Positions 25,511-37,320 of a stretch of DNA of 64,000 nt are shown in pieces. A program made the position numbers and the translations under genes. The DNA comes from Ophiura sarsii (Eukaryota; Echinodermata; Ophiuroidea; Amphilepidida; Ophiuridae). Below the pieces are notes generated by a model. That model was not told the DNA's origin, searched no databases, and saw only the letters and a list, made by a program, of their open reading frames with translations. Each line of letters opens with the position of its first letter. Position 1 is the first letter of the stretch. Location: assembly GCA_035610835.1 (NCBI GenBank), contig CM069455.1, positions 20,969,874-21,033,873 of the forward strand, read 5' to 3'.

Positions 25511-27180
25511 CTTGATATATATATTGTGTCAAATTTTCTTACGCTTTGTTTACTTACCTCCCCGTGAAATCTTCTAGCGGGTCCGCGCGAAGCGCGGATG
25601 CCCGCTAGTAATTATAATAACACGTTTTTGACCATCAGTGAAAGTGTCAACGCCAAACTCCAAAAATAACGCTAACTTTTTAATAAGCTTATTTTCCCCT
25701 ATATATGCTTTAGTGTGTATAGGCCTGATTGCACGGGGCTAGAATACATGGCGAACCGAAAACGGTGTTCCGTTTCATAATATTAGTATTTCGTTTACTG
25801 GATATGTTTCCGCAGAGTAAAAATACTGTCCTACATGTACTTACTTATAGTCAAAAGAGGCCCATTATGTTTTCCAAACCAAAATGAAATGTTGTACCCC
25901 CGGGGTTGTACCTTTTCAAACCAAAGGGAGTGTTGATAATACCTTGGTGGGGGTGCGGTTGGCAAAAAAATAGAGGGAGGATTAGAAAAAAACCCGCTTC
26001 GTGAGCAGTCAAATCTACTATTGCTTGATTCATTTTTCATACATGGGGGGATCAAGAAAAAATCAACGAAAAAGGGGGGATCAAGAAAAAAAGTACCATA
26101 ACTCCCCTTTCCCAAATTACATAATTATTTCTGCCATATTACAATACAAAACCATTTTTTAACATTCAAATATCCGACCAGCTCTACACGGCGTGCCTAG
26201 TCTTGATGACAGCAAACTGTCATGAAATAATGACCAACTAGTGGCCTGCTATATAATTTAGACATTTACTCCATGATTTTGTTGTCTGGTATTGAATAAC
26301 TTGACTCACATGAAGTTGTACATGATAGCACATCTACAAATTGGCACTTGTTGATGAAAATTATGGTAACATCATTAAAAAAGTGCCAATTTTTGGTAAC
26401 AATGTATTTTTGAAAAATATTTGTTTTAATTGACTATATTTTAAGATTAAAGACAGGAAATACCAAACAATATAACGAACCACTTCCAAAACGCGAATGT
26501 TCCCGTAAAATTAGTAAAAACACAACTTCAGGTTGCCATGGTACCAAATCAAAATCAAAAGAATGTTTATTGAATATTTTAGAATAATTATATACTTTAA
26601 ATTTCTTCTTGTTTCGGAAATGATGTTGTTTACTATTTTAGCTTTAAAAATTGACATAAATAATGTTTGTGATTTTATTTTGTTGTTACCATGAAAACGG
26701 CCCAAAACTAAAAGATGCACCCCACATATCAAAAAAGCATTCCCATAGTCGGATTCCTGAGGTTTGTAGCTTTAATTTGATATCTAATTCATGCTGTTTA
26801 TTGTTGTGGTCAGGTTACTTCTAAAATAAGGCCTCCTGAGACTGATTTTTTCCCTCTACTATAATGTAAGCAAAACATTTCGGGCTCGAAAATTCACGTT
26901 AGTGTTGAGCGGAGACAGTCACTGACAGGAACCTAGCTTACCTTTATAAGATATTAAAATATAATATCTGATTGCCAAGATAAAGAAGCAGATTACAAGT
27001 TCAAACAAATATTTCCACTCTGGCTATATCGCAATGTGACGCCAACATGGATTAATTTCCGAATTTGTGAATAAATTATATGTAATGTGATCATGCTACG
27101 CAAAATGTGTAAATAATGAATGAAAATAAATTTGAATACAAATTCCATTGAAGCATGCTTTGTAACCATTTTCAGACGGT

Positions 27181-27216
<36 letters not shown>

Positions 27217-27300
27217 TCTCTCTATGCACACAAATCAACTTTATTGGTTTCCTGTACTATTTTTAGACTACGATAATTTGATTTGATTTTTGGTTTGAAT
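25511..27300. other. AT-rich intergenic DNA, poly-C run
   Basis: No gene is supported. A pure C run of about 33 bp lies at 27181-27213, followed by CT repeats. Near 26041-26095, GGGGGGATCAAGAAAAAA occurs twice. Confidence 0.55.
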
Positions 27301-27339
27301 TATGGAAAATACATACACCATTTCCCTGGTATTTTGGTA

Positions 27340-28135
27340 TGCAACAGATGCTTCAGAAAATGGTACATCGCCTTGCAAAAACCGCTCACATCCGGGAACC
27401 GACCAATACACGGTCTACTTGCATTGGATTTGACCTTTCGACCTCCGTATACTGTTACACTGTGCTCCATCCAAAAATTGGATACATACGTAATGAGCAA
27501 TTTGTTCGCGTGGGGTTCAAAATTGACCAATGGCAGACACGATAAATACGAAGTATATGAATATTTATATACCGTCTTGGCAGAGAAAAGAATCTTACTC
27601 ACTTTGATAAATTCAAAATGTCGGACGGTAATAGCCGCCGTTTCGGTCTAAAACCACACTTTAGGAGTAATCTTTGACATTGGTCCTCGCCCAAAATATT
27701 TTCCTCAGAGATATAGCTACATTTCCGCATATGTAACTATTTCCATGCTATTTCCTATCTTTCAATATCGTGTAAAAGGAAACCTTTTTACGTCCAAATA
27801 GAGACAAATAATTTGATCATTTTTTACGATAACTAGAAACTCTTACACAGCCACAGAAATATCACCTTCACGTGTTTCTAGACAGCAAATTCAATATTAG
27901 CGCGTTATGAAGGGGTGTGATACTATCGTTACGCATAAAAGCATCGTCTCTAGTAATCCCTAGTGTGCTTAAAGCACAGTTCTTTGGTAAATCCAATGCC
28001 AGTAGACCTTGTATTTGGTCGGTTCTCGGATTTGAAGTATCAGAGGGTGTTGTTCGATTGTGTGACAGTGAAATTATACAAGGTATACACAGTCGACTAC
28101 CAGGGCCCTTGCGATTTTCGTCCATTGACTTCAAA
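27340..28135. repeat. Imperfect inverted repeat, probable foldback element
   Basis: Blocks around 27390-27440 (GGGAACCGACCAATACACGG, TCTACTTGCATTGGATTTG) are inverted at about 27990-28040 (AATCCAATGCCAGTAGACC, TTGGTCGGTTCTCGGATTTG). The spacer contains the 'CAAAATATTTTC...GATATAGCTA' phrase also seen near 15250. Outer ends are not fixed. Confidence 0.65.
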
Positions 28136-28294
28136 CACTAAATATGATCGTACAATCAATGGAGATTGTATAATCACCGATTGGTGATTTCATTTTTAGT
28201 TATAAAAGGAATGTTGAGAATTAGGTATTTGGATGATTTGTATTTTCAAAACAAACTTTGTCTATTGAGGGCGCTTTTCAGGCGCTTGTCCTAA

Positions 28295-28876
28295 TAAAGT
28301 GCTCAACAAAAGAAAGTCATACACTTCGTTTACATCCCATTCAGTAACTTCCGATTATCATTTGACCAAGAAGGCTAGATAGACAATTGGCATGTTTGGA
28401 TGGATCTTTTAGGTACAATCTGGTACCAAACTTGCTACCAAGCAACAATGATAAGCCATGATTAGCACCATTTAATGAAAATCAGTGCCGTTTCTAAATT
28501 CACATATTTAACCAACTACGCGGGGAGATAAGTCCACATGTTACCTGTTCACAAACAATAAGTCCTCTCGCTCAGGCACGAACCAACGCCGTTTCACCGT
28601 GTGATTAATATCCCTTTCATTCCTGACCACTCAATTGCCACACACTGCATTTTCTCGTGTTTTTCTGTGCTTTAAAAATGTGAATTTTGAAACCTCACGG
28701 ATTTTATAATAAATGGTGTTAATAATGGTTTATCTTTCTTTCTTTTTTGTGGCATGTTTGTTTCCGAATGGTTCCGAAAAGATTCATCTAAATGCCTGTT
28801 TTGACAAAAAAAATATTCGGAAGACACTCTATAGGACATAAACAAAGTGTATGACTTTCTTTTGTTAAGCACTTTA
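28295..28876. mobile_element. TIR element family M1, copy 2
   Basis: The ends are TAAAGTGCTCAACAAAAGAA and TTCTTTTGTTAAGCACTTTA. They share AAGGCTAGATAG, ATGATAAGCCATGATTAGCA and GACATAAACAAAGTG with 5397-6010. It is non-coding, with the TA dinucleotide at both ends. Confidence 0.85.
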
Positions 28877-29750
28877 GCATCATGGTGTTGTCTTATTCGG
28901 AATTTTGTTTGTTGGGGGACACACGCGTGGGTCCTGATGGCACGACTCAGAATGTTGGTACTTTGTTTGATATCAATAGAATAAATCAAACAAATAGCCA
29001 AATGTATATTGAAATACACACGACACTTGTTCACAAAAATTTCACAAAATGTTTCAAAAATGTCAGAATTATTGAATTATATTACCATATTTGGAATCAT
29101 CATGAGAAATGCATTGAGATAAGTACAAACATGCCTAGTATTGGCCCTTGAGAGAGACTTTGAAAAGTGGGAAAGGTTTCTAAAAAATCACAGTCATGCT
29201 CTGGCTGAAAATCGGAATATGTAGATACACCAGGATTGTTCAAAAGGCTTCGTTAATTTCCATTGGTAATGTGTCACACAAAGACCACTCTTGATAAATA
29301 AAACAGTCGACATAGATTCATGTAACGCAGCCAATTTGGTGACTTCACAATTCAGACCATGCCATGGCCATATGCTGATCATGAAGCCCGAGGAGGGGAA
29401 GGGGGAAATTAGTGAATATGAGGTTACGGGGATGTGCCGCCAAAAAGGGTCCCATTTTTAACCTGTCTGGTATTAAATTAATTACCCCTTTTCATAGCCA
29501 TTGTTGGTAAATGTATGGGTCTAAAATCTTTAATGTTGCTGTTTTTCACAGAAATGTTAGCAAAATCTTTCAAATATGTAGGACAATTATGGGTCTCCGG
29601 TAAACATATGGATCCATTTCCCCCGAAAAGTGGTAAATGTTTGGGTCGATTTTCATTTTGCTAGCTGCAAATCCCTACCAAAAAAGTATCTGAGTACCCC
29701 CTCCCTCCCCCTGGAATATAATATTGCCTAAATGCATGGGGTCTACCCGC
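28877..29750. other. Intergenic DNA without a supported gene
   Basis: Only short open frames. The part from about 29400 (GGGGATGTGCCGCC, AAAAGGGTCCC, then GGGTCTACCC) has the look of transposon debris, but no ends are seen. Confidence 0.5.
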
Positions 29751-29751
29751 T

Positions 29752-30025
29752 AGTCATAAGGGGCGCTAGTCATAACGTGTATTTTCCTATACCACGAGTG
29801 CGCTAGTCATAAAAGTATCTTAGGGTTAGGGTTAGGTTTAGAGTAGAGTTAGGGTAGGTTTAGGGTTCTTTAGGTTTATGGTTAGGGTTATGGTTATGGT
29901 AGGGTATGGTTAGGGTTATGGTTAGGGTTAGGGTAGGATTAGGGTTAGGATTAGGATTAGGGTTTTATGACTAGCGACACTTATGACTAGTGACCCTTAT
30001 CACTAGCGACCCTTATCACTAGCGA
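29752..30025. repeat. Interstitial telomere-like (TTAGGG)n array inside inverted flanks
   Basis: Between about 29820 and 29965 lie many TTAGGG units mixed with variants (TTATGG, TTTAGG, TAGGGTA). On the left are CGCTAGTCATAA phrases (29752, 29770, 29811). On the right are the inverted TTATGACTAGCGAC phrases (from about 29966 to 30025). The repeat therefore sits at the centre of a short inverted structure. Confidence 0.85.
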
Positions 30026-32430
30026 GTTTGACCCAAGTGCATTGGTATGACGATCTAGTCAGCACAAGTTGATCCGAAATGTGATCGCGGTATTTTCTAA
30101 TAATTTATATGTAGACTGGCATACATGGACTATTTATGTCATTCCCGACTTCAGCAGCAAAAAAGAACTTTTGTATACATGTATATCCTACTCGAATATA
30201 CAGGTCCAGTATCCAGACTAACACAAGAAAGAAGGGCAATCTTTTCGTTATCTTTATTGGAGTATTCATCGTACCCAAGTATAAAGCAATACACCGTCAA
30301 TGCAAAATATAACCACTGTTCGCATTCAACCAATTGGATCACATACAGCCCTAAACGATAACGAGCTCAGTTGCTTTGAATCTTTCTGTGCAAGACACAA
30401 CCGTCATGCACTTCCTTGATTTAGGTTTCCAAACATAATTGCAATATTTCGTACAACTTGCATGGTGCCTGATGAGGTGACGCTTGGAACACAATACTCC
30501 GGGGATCAAAGTGTTATTTCGAGTTAAACAGCGTACAAATATAACATTTTTTAGAGAATATGATTGATCATGGGTGATACAAAACTCTAGCCCATTGTTT
30601 TGAAGTCGCCACTCCTGAGCTGTTCCAGCGCGACTCTGAACGCTGCTAGTCCAAGCGGAATGTATGTATTTTATAAGAAAAAAAATGGCAAATTACAAGC
30701 AATCAATTGCTTTTGTGGAATTGTAAAGTGGTTTCAATACGATAACAAAAACCGGATACACGTAAGTTAATTAAAATAAATTGCATGTTGTAAATATTCA
30801 CTGTTACATGTATACAACTTATGAAAATATTTTTAAAATTTAACAGTTACATTAGGACTGGGTCACGAATCTATAATTATACCAACCATCAACCAGCCAT
30901 GATGATTGCATGACTTTTTACGACACATCACGACACATATGTAGGATCTATGACCATTTGGAATAAAGACATGAAATCGAACAAAACATAACACTAAACG
31001 TAACACTAAACGTTTTTTTCCCGATAGTCTGCTTAGCGAGTACAGAGTAGTTTCCGCCTAAATAGCTCACAGACTCTACAAATGATAGTGTCGTGAAGGA
31101 AAGCGGCATTTAGGAGTGATTATTTTCTTTGGTACGGGGGGCAACCATGTCATTTTTCGTCGTCATTTTGTATGACCCCCTCCCCCCACGAAAGCAATTA
31201 ATTGCATAACCCCCCTTCCTCCCACTCAGATGTTGATTATTATATCTTAACGTTGATTGTATCTTATCCTTACGTTAATAACGAGGATAACACCCCCCCC
31301 CCCCCCCCCCCCCCCTTTCCCGGATATTTGGTACCATACCGAAGGAAATTACAGCCTCTTAACATGGTTGGTTAATAATAATAATCAGCAAAGAAACATG
31401 GTTGTTGTTCGTCAACTGGAAAAAGAGGTATTCTTACTTTCAGTGGGGTAAATATTTAGTGTTCATTCACAGCACGTAACTCGAATGTACACAAACTATG
31501 AGTTGTAAATAAACTTGTTTTTCCATCCGTCACAAATTAATTATGGTATATTTTGTAGAAAAAAAGGGAAACAAATCAAACGCGGCCGCGGAGCGCTACG
31601 CCGACGCCCACAATATGTTAAATCTTCGTATACAAGTAATCTGTACTAAATGATATCCATCACTCTGAGAGAAATATAGATTTGTATGCGTGATTATATT
31701 GTTTGTATCATGAAGTATAAGGGGCCAGTGGCCTATATATACGATAACTAAATGAAGGAATGACATGCACAACACTTCTCATGATAAAAGATATTTGCCA
31801 AACCCCCGGTCAATCCTCCCTTTATTTACTGATGAAATTGAAAGAGAATAAATTTGCAGCGACGTCGTCTCAACAGTGATTTATTGCAACATGAAATACT
31901 GCCATAACTATAATGGATAGGCAATGAACTGGGTCTTACAAGCATGTAGGATGCTAACTTAGTGAGATGGGAGCGTTCACTTTTATGGGAACTTCTTGTT
32001 AACAGCTTGTTGCGTCTGCGATTTTACTTCCGGGTCGATCGGAAGCTTGTCCAATCACAGAACGCCAAGCAAGTGACGAGTTTCCCGGGAAGTGCACAAA
32101 AGCGGAGAACTTGCGTGCAAACGATCTCTTCCGTGTTCAGTTCACATCGTCATGTAACGTCCATCATTTCTTTATTTCCTTCGTCAGTGTTTATTGTGTA
32201 TCGGCCGATATAATCTTGAGTTTAATTCAATAAATCATTTGAACTGTAACGTGGAGAGTTGTGTATTCTTATTTGCTTTATCAGTGTACGGGTGCGTCAC
32301 GCCACGGCTGTTTGACAGTCCGTTTTATTATGACGTCATCTTAAAGTTTCTTAATAATTTCGATAGTTCGATTATCACACCAACCCAGTTAGTGCAGGTA
32401 CTATGTATACGCCGTCCTATATCTCAACGT
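30026..32430. other. AT-rich intergenic DNA
   Basis: No gene is supported. A poly-C run lies at about 31291-31314. The stretch around 31965-32270 is richer in G+C and contains TTCAATAAATCATTTGAACT followed by GTAACGTGGAGAG, which could be an old solo LTR, but I could not define both ends. Confidence 0.45.
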
Positions 32431-32905
32431 GCATCATGCGCAGCGCCGCAAATCTAAGCACCATTTACACTGATTACCTCTTATTTAACGTTGGACCAGC
32501 GTAAAATCTTATTATTCATACACTAAATACAACATTTCTTGTGCATAATATGCTTGCATTTCGTATCGGGGCCTCTAACATTTGGTTTGTATGTAAACAT
32601 TATTTGGAATCATCGTTTTCAAGTTTGCTTACGAAACAGCATTGTCTCAACGCGACCGACATAACAACAGTGCATCTAAGTGCTATTCACACTGATTTTT
32701 TTTCATTTTGCTTCTCTGTTATTTAACGTTGGACCAGAGGAAAATCTTATTATTCAAACACTGAATATAAAAACGTTCTTGTGCCTCCAACATTTGGTTT
32801 GTGTGTTAACATTATTTGGTGTCATCGTTTTCAAGTTTGCTTACGAAACAGCCTTGTCTCAACGCGACTGATATTACAACAGCGCAAATCTAAGCACTGG
32901 GGTTT
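32430..32905. repeat. ~238-bp tandem duplication
   Basis: ATTTAACGTTGGACCAG occurs at 32483 and 32721. Both units carry AAAATCTTATTATTCA, CAACATTTGGTTTGT, CATCGTTTTCAAGTTTGC and TTACGAAACAGC, then TGTCTCAACGCGAC. A further GCGGTTTGACCGGTTAAT doublet follows at about 32939 and 33102. Confidence 0.88.
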
Positions 32906-33501
32906 TTTTTCATCGACATTTGTGGCGTTAAATTGATTGCGGTTTGACCGGTTAATGACGTTGATCTTGTACGTAGCTCAAAATGTGAATCTGGGCACAT
33001 GTTATGCTATTTAGCCTAGTTAGTAAGGCCTGGTCCGGCAGGAAAAACAGTGTATTTCCTTGCAAATTCAATGCGAACGACATTTGGTGTTTTATATTGA
33101 TTGCGGTTTGACCGGTTAATAACGTTGATTTCATACAGCTCTAAATGTGATATCTTATCAAAAAAATCAATGGTGTAAACGAGAGCGTAGATCACCGTTA
33201 ATGAATGGTGAACCAGGTCGTACAACAGCCACGTCATTTACGTGTAATCTTGAGTGTAAATAATGGTGCAAACGTGAGCCTAGAGCGCTGTTAAAGGCCG
33301 GCCGGCCAGTTACAACACTGGGTTACTAGCCACATTTGGTTCTCTTGGGAATTTGACAAGGTTACAATTTCTCCATGTTAAATATGTGGATGACCAGTTC
33401 GTATGTGGTGAACTACCAAAGTGGTAGGCCAGCTTTAATGACTGGTGAACTTGGTACAGCAGCAACGTCATGTCCGTGTAATCATGAGTGTAATTAAGGC
33501 C

Positions 33502-34233
33502 TAAAAAGTTTGTTTGCCCAAACACGACCAACCCATAATATCTATAATAAAAAAAACATGCCTTTTTTCTTTCTTTTTTTTAAAATAATGTTTTATGTTG
33601 AAAAATATATGTATTAAATGATATTTTCATCTTAATTTGCCAAACTAATCAACAACAAAACTGCCCTTTAAAACACCAAGGAGATGCAAATCCAAGATCC
33701 TACCACTATGTAGTGAAAAACATAACATGTCAGACCATCTAGCATGGTCTGAAGGTTTGTACTACAGACTGCCAGCTGCACTTTTAAAACAAAATATATG
33801 TATGACGGTGTGGAAACCGAGGAAGGGGGACAAAGTATGATTTTTTTAACCCAATAATCACCGCGAAACCCCTGGGATTCGACCCCCGGACCCACCGGTC
33901 ACCGTGCCGCGTACCTGACCACTCTGCTAACCTGCCAACGCTCACCAGCCAACGCTCACCCGGGCAGCGATTTCGTACACACATATCAGCTTGTTTGATG
34001 ACGTCATCGAATCGAATGCTGTAGCATACGCGTGGACATTGTTTTTTGCCGTAGTGAATCGTAGTGTAGGAAGGTTAGGGTTTTAAAGAACATTAAAGTG
34101 TATTAAAATCAAATTGTATAGTATTTTTCTTCACTAAATGTGTCTATAGCCAAAAAAACAAAGGTAATCGACCTACCGAGTACCGACCCATTTTTTTTTC
34201 AACTCTTGTTTGGGCAAACTACCTCTTTTTTTA
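33502..34233. mobile_element. Insertion with TTTGCCCAAAC ends carrying a tRNA-like segment
   Basis: The left end has AAAAAGTTTGTTTGCCCAAAC; the right has GTTTGGGCAAACTACCTC, its inverse. The element interrupts the ~110-bp repeat. Inside, on the minus strand, is a tRNA-like sequence. Confidence 0.6.
33790..33965 (-). mobile_element. tRNA-derived SINE-like segment
   Basis: The minus strand reads GGTTAGCAGAGTGGTCAGG (A-box-like) and GGGGGTCGAATCCCAGG (B-box-like) about 35 bp apart, as in tRNA-derived SINE heads. It then continues into TTTGTCCCCCTTCCTCGG. No acceptor stem closes, so it is not a working tRNA gene. Confidence 0.5.
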
Positions 34234-34433
34234 AAGCTAATGGTGTAAACGTGAGCCTAGAGCACCGATAACGACTGGTGAACTTGGTCGTACGGCATCA
34301 ACGTCATCGTCATTTCCGTGCAATCCTGAGTGTAATTAATAGTGCAAACGTCAGCTTAGATCACCGATAATGACTGGTGAACCGGGTCGTACAGCTGCAG
34401 CAACGTCATTTCCGTGTAATATACTGGTAGCAT

Positions 34434-36480
34434 CACGATGACGTTGGCCATGAGATACGGTTCATCGTATTTCATTTGTAGTAATCAACACAACCAACTT
34501 CCTGTTCTAGACGCCATACACAAATAAACACGTTCATAATGTTACACAAATGTATTATTCACGTACGTTAAAGCAATATTATGTTGACTTTTTACAAACA
34601 TTTTGTTCTCTCTTATAACGAAGTTTGACTAGCAAGAAAGACTTTCCTGAGCTCATTCATCTCTTTTGACTGTATTTCCGTAAAAAAAACCATCACAGCG
34701 CATTACTAATGGACTTTGTCAACATAGTTGTTTCGTCATAAAGCATTCCGTAGGGGGTGTTTACTTGTGTACAATCTGCGGTCGTAACCAGAAACACTGT
34801 AAAACGGCGTTTTATAAACGGTGGAAAACGGTGTAAAACCATGGACTTCTATCATACCAAAGAAAAAAAACACTCAGAAAATAAACTGTCCGGGTACCAG
34901 GACAACTTTTTAGAATCTGATTTTGAAGTAATTAGGAAACATATTGCTCTGTAACTTAAGATATTTTAGTTTCATGGTTATATATATGTAATTTGACCCA
35001 AAAAAAAGCATTCCCAGGAAAACAAATCACAGATAGAGAGCGTTCAATCTATGGTAACATAATATGCCTTTAATATTGATCTGTTTTTCAGTTACGATGT
35101 AATGCCAAGAACGTCACTTGTTGCGCTAGAGTTAGATTCTCAGAAGTCATGTATGGCCATGTGTTTTTAACGTTGCGTTTTTGGTGACGAATCATCCATA
35201 TCTCTCTATAAACTCAACAACTAAATGTGGTAGTGCTATGGTTAAGGTGTCATTTAAAAGCCTATTTATCTAGCTACATTGTGTAAATATATCAGGTATT
35301 TATATAACTGTTTGGTTGAGATATGATTGATTATATTTCGAAAGTCAGGGGTGGTGGCGTTGGTTCAATTTATAATAACTCCTCATCCCTGTGTGGTACA
35401 AACATGGTTTTGCTCTCATTTCATAGATTGTTTTATATTCTTTAAGTTTCTGTTTCAACAAACGTGTGAACTATTATGTAACAATTGTAATCATGAATCG
35501 ATTGCATTGTCCTTGGTTTATTCCCTATTCGCTACACAGTGAACTCCCCCTAATTCATCGGCTGTGCATAAATGACTATAACAAAAAAAGGTATTCAACC
35601 GATGATAGCAAAATTATATATTTTTGGAAAGCTCTCATAAAGGGAATTCAAAAGTGCCGTTTAAATCAGGATAGGGTGAATCAAAATAATTGCATGAGGA
35701 ACTAGTATGCACAGTAAAATTATGATTGGGATAGTAATACAAATATTATTGAGCTTTAATCAAAGTGTGAAGAAAGAAAAAAAAATCGAGATTTGTAAGA
35801 TTTCCGTTCAGAAAATATATACTTTTATAGAGTAGAATAAGTAATTATATGCTAATTCGAATCTCAGATGGTGTAAAATGTTAAAATCTGGACATGCAAA
35901 GGGAAGGGTGGCGAGTTCATAACACATGGCCGTATACAATTTCACACTTGTGACTGCAGTTGAAATGTAAAAGCACGTTTCATCAGTAGAATGATATTAC
36001 CCGGTGGTGTTTTAGTACCACTAATATGCTGGCTGCAAAATTAAAATAAATATGATCTATTTACTATACTCTATTTGGCTTCCTCTGGACAGTGACGTAA
36101 CTTAACAGGCGCTGCTGTTACGCACGCGTATGTATATTCCGTCTTTCACCGCTCGTATGTGTCCGTCAGCGCCACGAGTAGGCGCGCGCGTTATGTGCTG
36201 CAATTTGTAGAATACGCAGTCCCGCGATGGCCATAATATTATAGACTATAACCAAGTGATGTTTGTTCAAGCTGTCTCTGTATCAGGGGAGTTCTTGAAA
36301 AAAGTGTCTCTTGATTAAATTCATGAAGCTATTGAGTTTCTGCAAGATGGATTGTCAAGATGTATCAGTTCACATAATGTTATGATTACTTATGAAGATA
36401 TATATTTAAGCGTAATGTGTACAAATAAATAAATTTATTTAGTTAGTTAATTAAATAATTAATCAATTAATTAATTAATA
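34434..36480. other. AT-rich intergenic DNA
   Basis: No gene is supported. Open frames are short and lack family signatures. Confidence 0.5.
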
Positions 36481-36483
36481 AAC

Positions 36484-36745
36484 ATAGAAGTTATACCGTT
36501 CTGTATGATCATCAGACAACTGGTTGATTTATGTGGATACCGGGGGAGAGTATTTACAGACGTGGGTGTAGCTGTAGATACCAGTTATTGCGAACGTGAT
36601 TGTAAGATACATTACCTAATTATAATCACGTTCGCAATAACTAGTATCTACAGCTACACCCACGTCTGTAAAGTGTCTCTCCTGCCGGGTATCCACATAA
36701 ATCAACCAGTTGTCTGATTATCACACAAAACGGTATAACTTCTAT
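36484..36745. repeat. Long near-perfect hairpin (arms ~120 bp)
   Basis: The arms at about 36484-36605 and 36622-36745 are near-complete reverse complements: ATAGAAGTTATACCGTT, CAGACAACTGGTTGATTTAT, ACAGACGTGGGTGTAGCTGT and GTTATTGCGAACGTGATT. There are a few mismatches and a small loop. It could be a MITE; if transcribed it would form a long double-stranded RNA. Confidence 0.92.
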
Positions 36746-37320
36746 ATATGTAAGGTAGAACTTTCTCATGACGACACTTGGAAACAAGCTCAGATCTTTT
36801 GTTGAGGAGTCTACTTGTTGTTCTTCTTTTCTTTTTGTATATAAAGAGCAAATGTGAACAATAGCCCAACAGACATTAACAAGGTTAATGAACTGAGTGA
36901 TTAGATTGGTAACTCTCGGCAGAGAGCTCTGAAAGGCCAATCATTATGTTCACTGCAACTTAGAAAATATGTATAATGCAAGAAACACAAATGGGCAGGG
37001 GTTAAAAAATGCCAATAAAAGTGACTTTAAAATAAGATAAAGCCCAAACAAAGAGATCAACATAAAAATATAAATAAAAGGAAAAATAATAATGATATCT
37101 GGAGGTTTGATGAGAATCAAGAGAACCTATACAACAAACTTAGGAACTAGATCTACCAGGAGCTGTCTGTTGTCACCTGTTGGGGCGTGGCCGTATCACC
37201 AGCCCAGCTGGCTACATGCTTTACAGGACCATCCACCATCTCCCCAACCAAGCATTAACCTACACTTAACCCATGACCACCATCCTAATGTAACAGTCAG
37301 GTGTTGAAAGGACTTGAATG
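36746..37320. other. Intergenic DNA; phrase shared with 60958
   Basis: GTGGCCGTATCACCAGCCCA followed by a GGCTACATGCTTTA phrase at about 37187-37223 recurs near 60958-60998. This is a short dispersed repeat, possibly a LINE 3' end. No gene. Confidence 0.5.

Larger units (their letters stand above)
33150..34430. repeat. Degenerate ~110-bp tandem repeat split by an insertion
   Basis: Units with AATGGTGTAAACG, GAGCCTAGAGC, CCGATAATGACTGGTGAAC, GGTCGTACAGC, AACGTCATTTCCGTGTAAT and GAGTGTAATTAA occur at about 33165-33300, 33430-33500 and 34235-34430. The gap is an inserted element. Copies differ by many substitutions. Confidence 0.75.

Noticed and set aside
27283..27651. Plus-strand frame of 122 aa
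   Set aside because: It lies in an inverted-repeat block, shows no domain, and the inverted copy does not preserve the frame.
31965..32280. Solo LTR
   Set aside because: A poly-A-signal-like TTCAATAAATC is present, but neither TG/CA ends nor a target duplication could be fixed; kept only as a remark.
34757..34954. Cys-containing short frame, considered as a THAP or zinc-finger exon
   Set aside because: The Cys/His spacing does not fit a known finger, and splice sites in a matching phase were not found.
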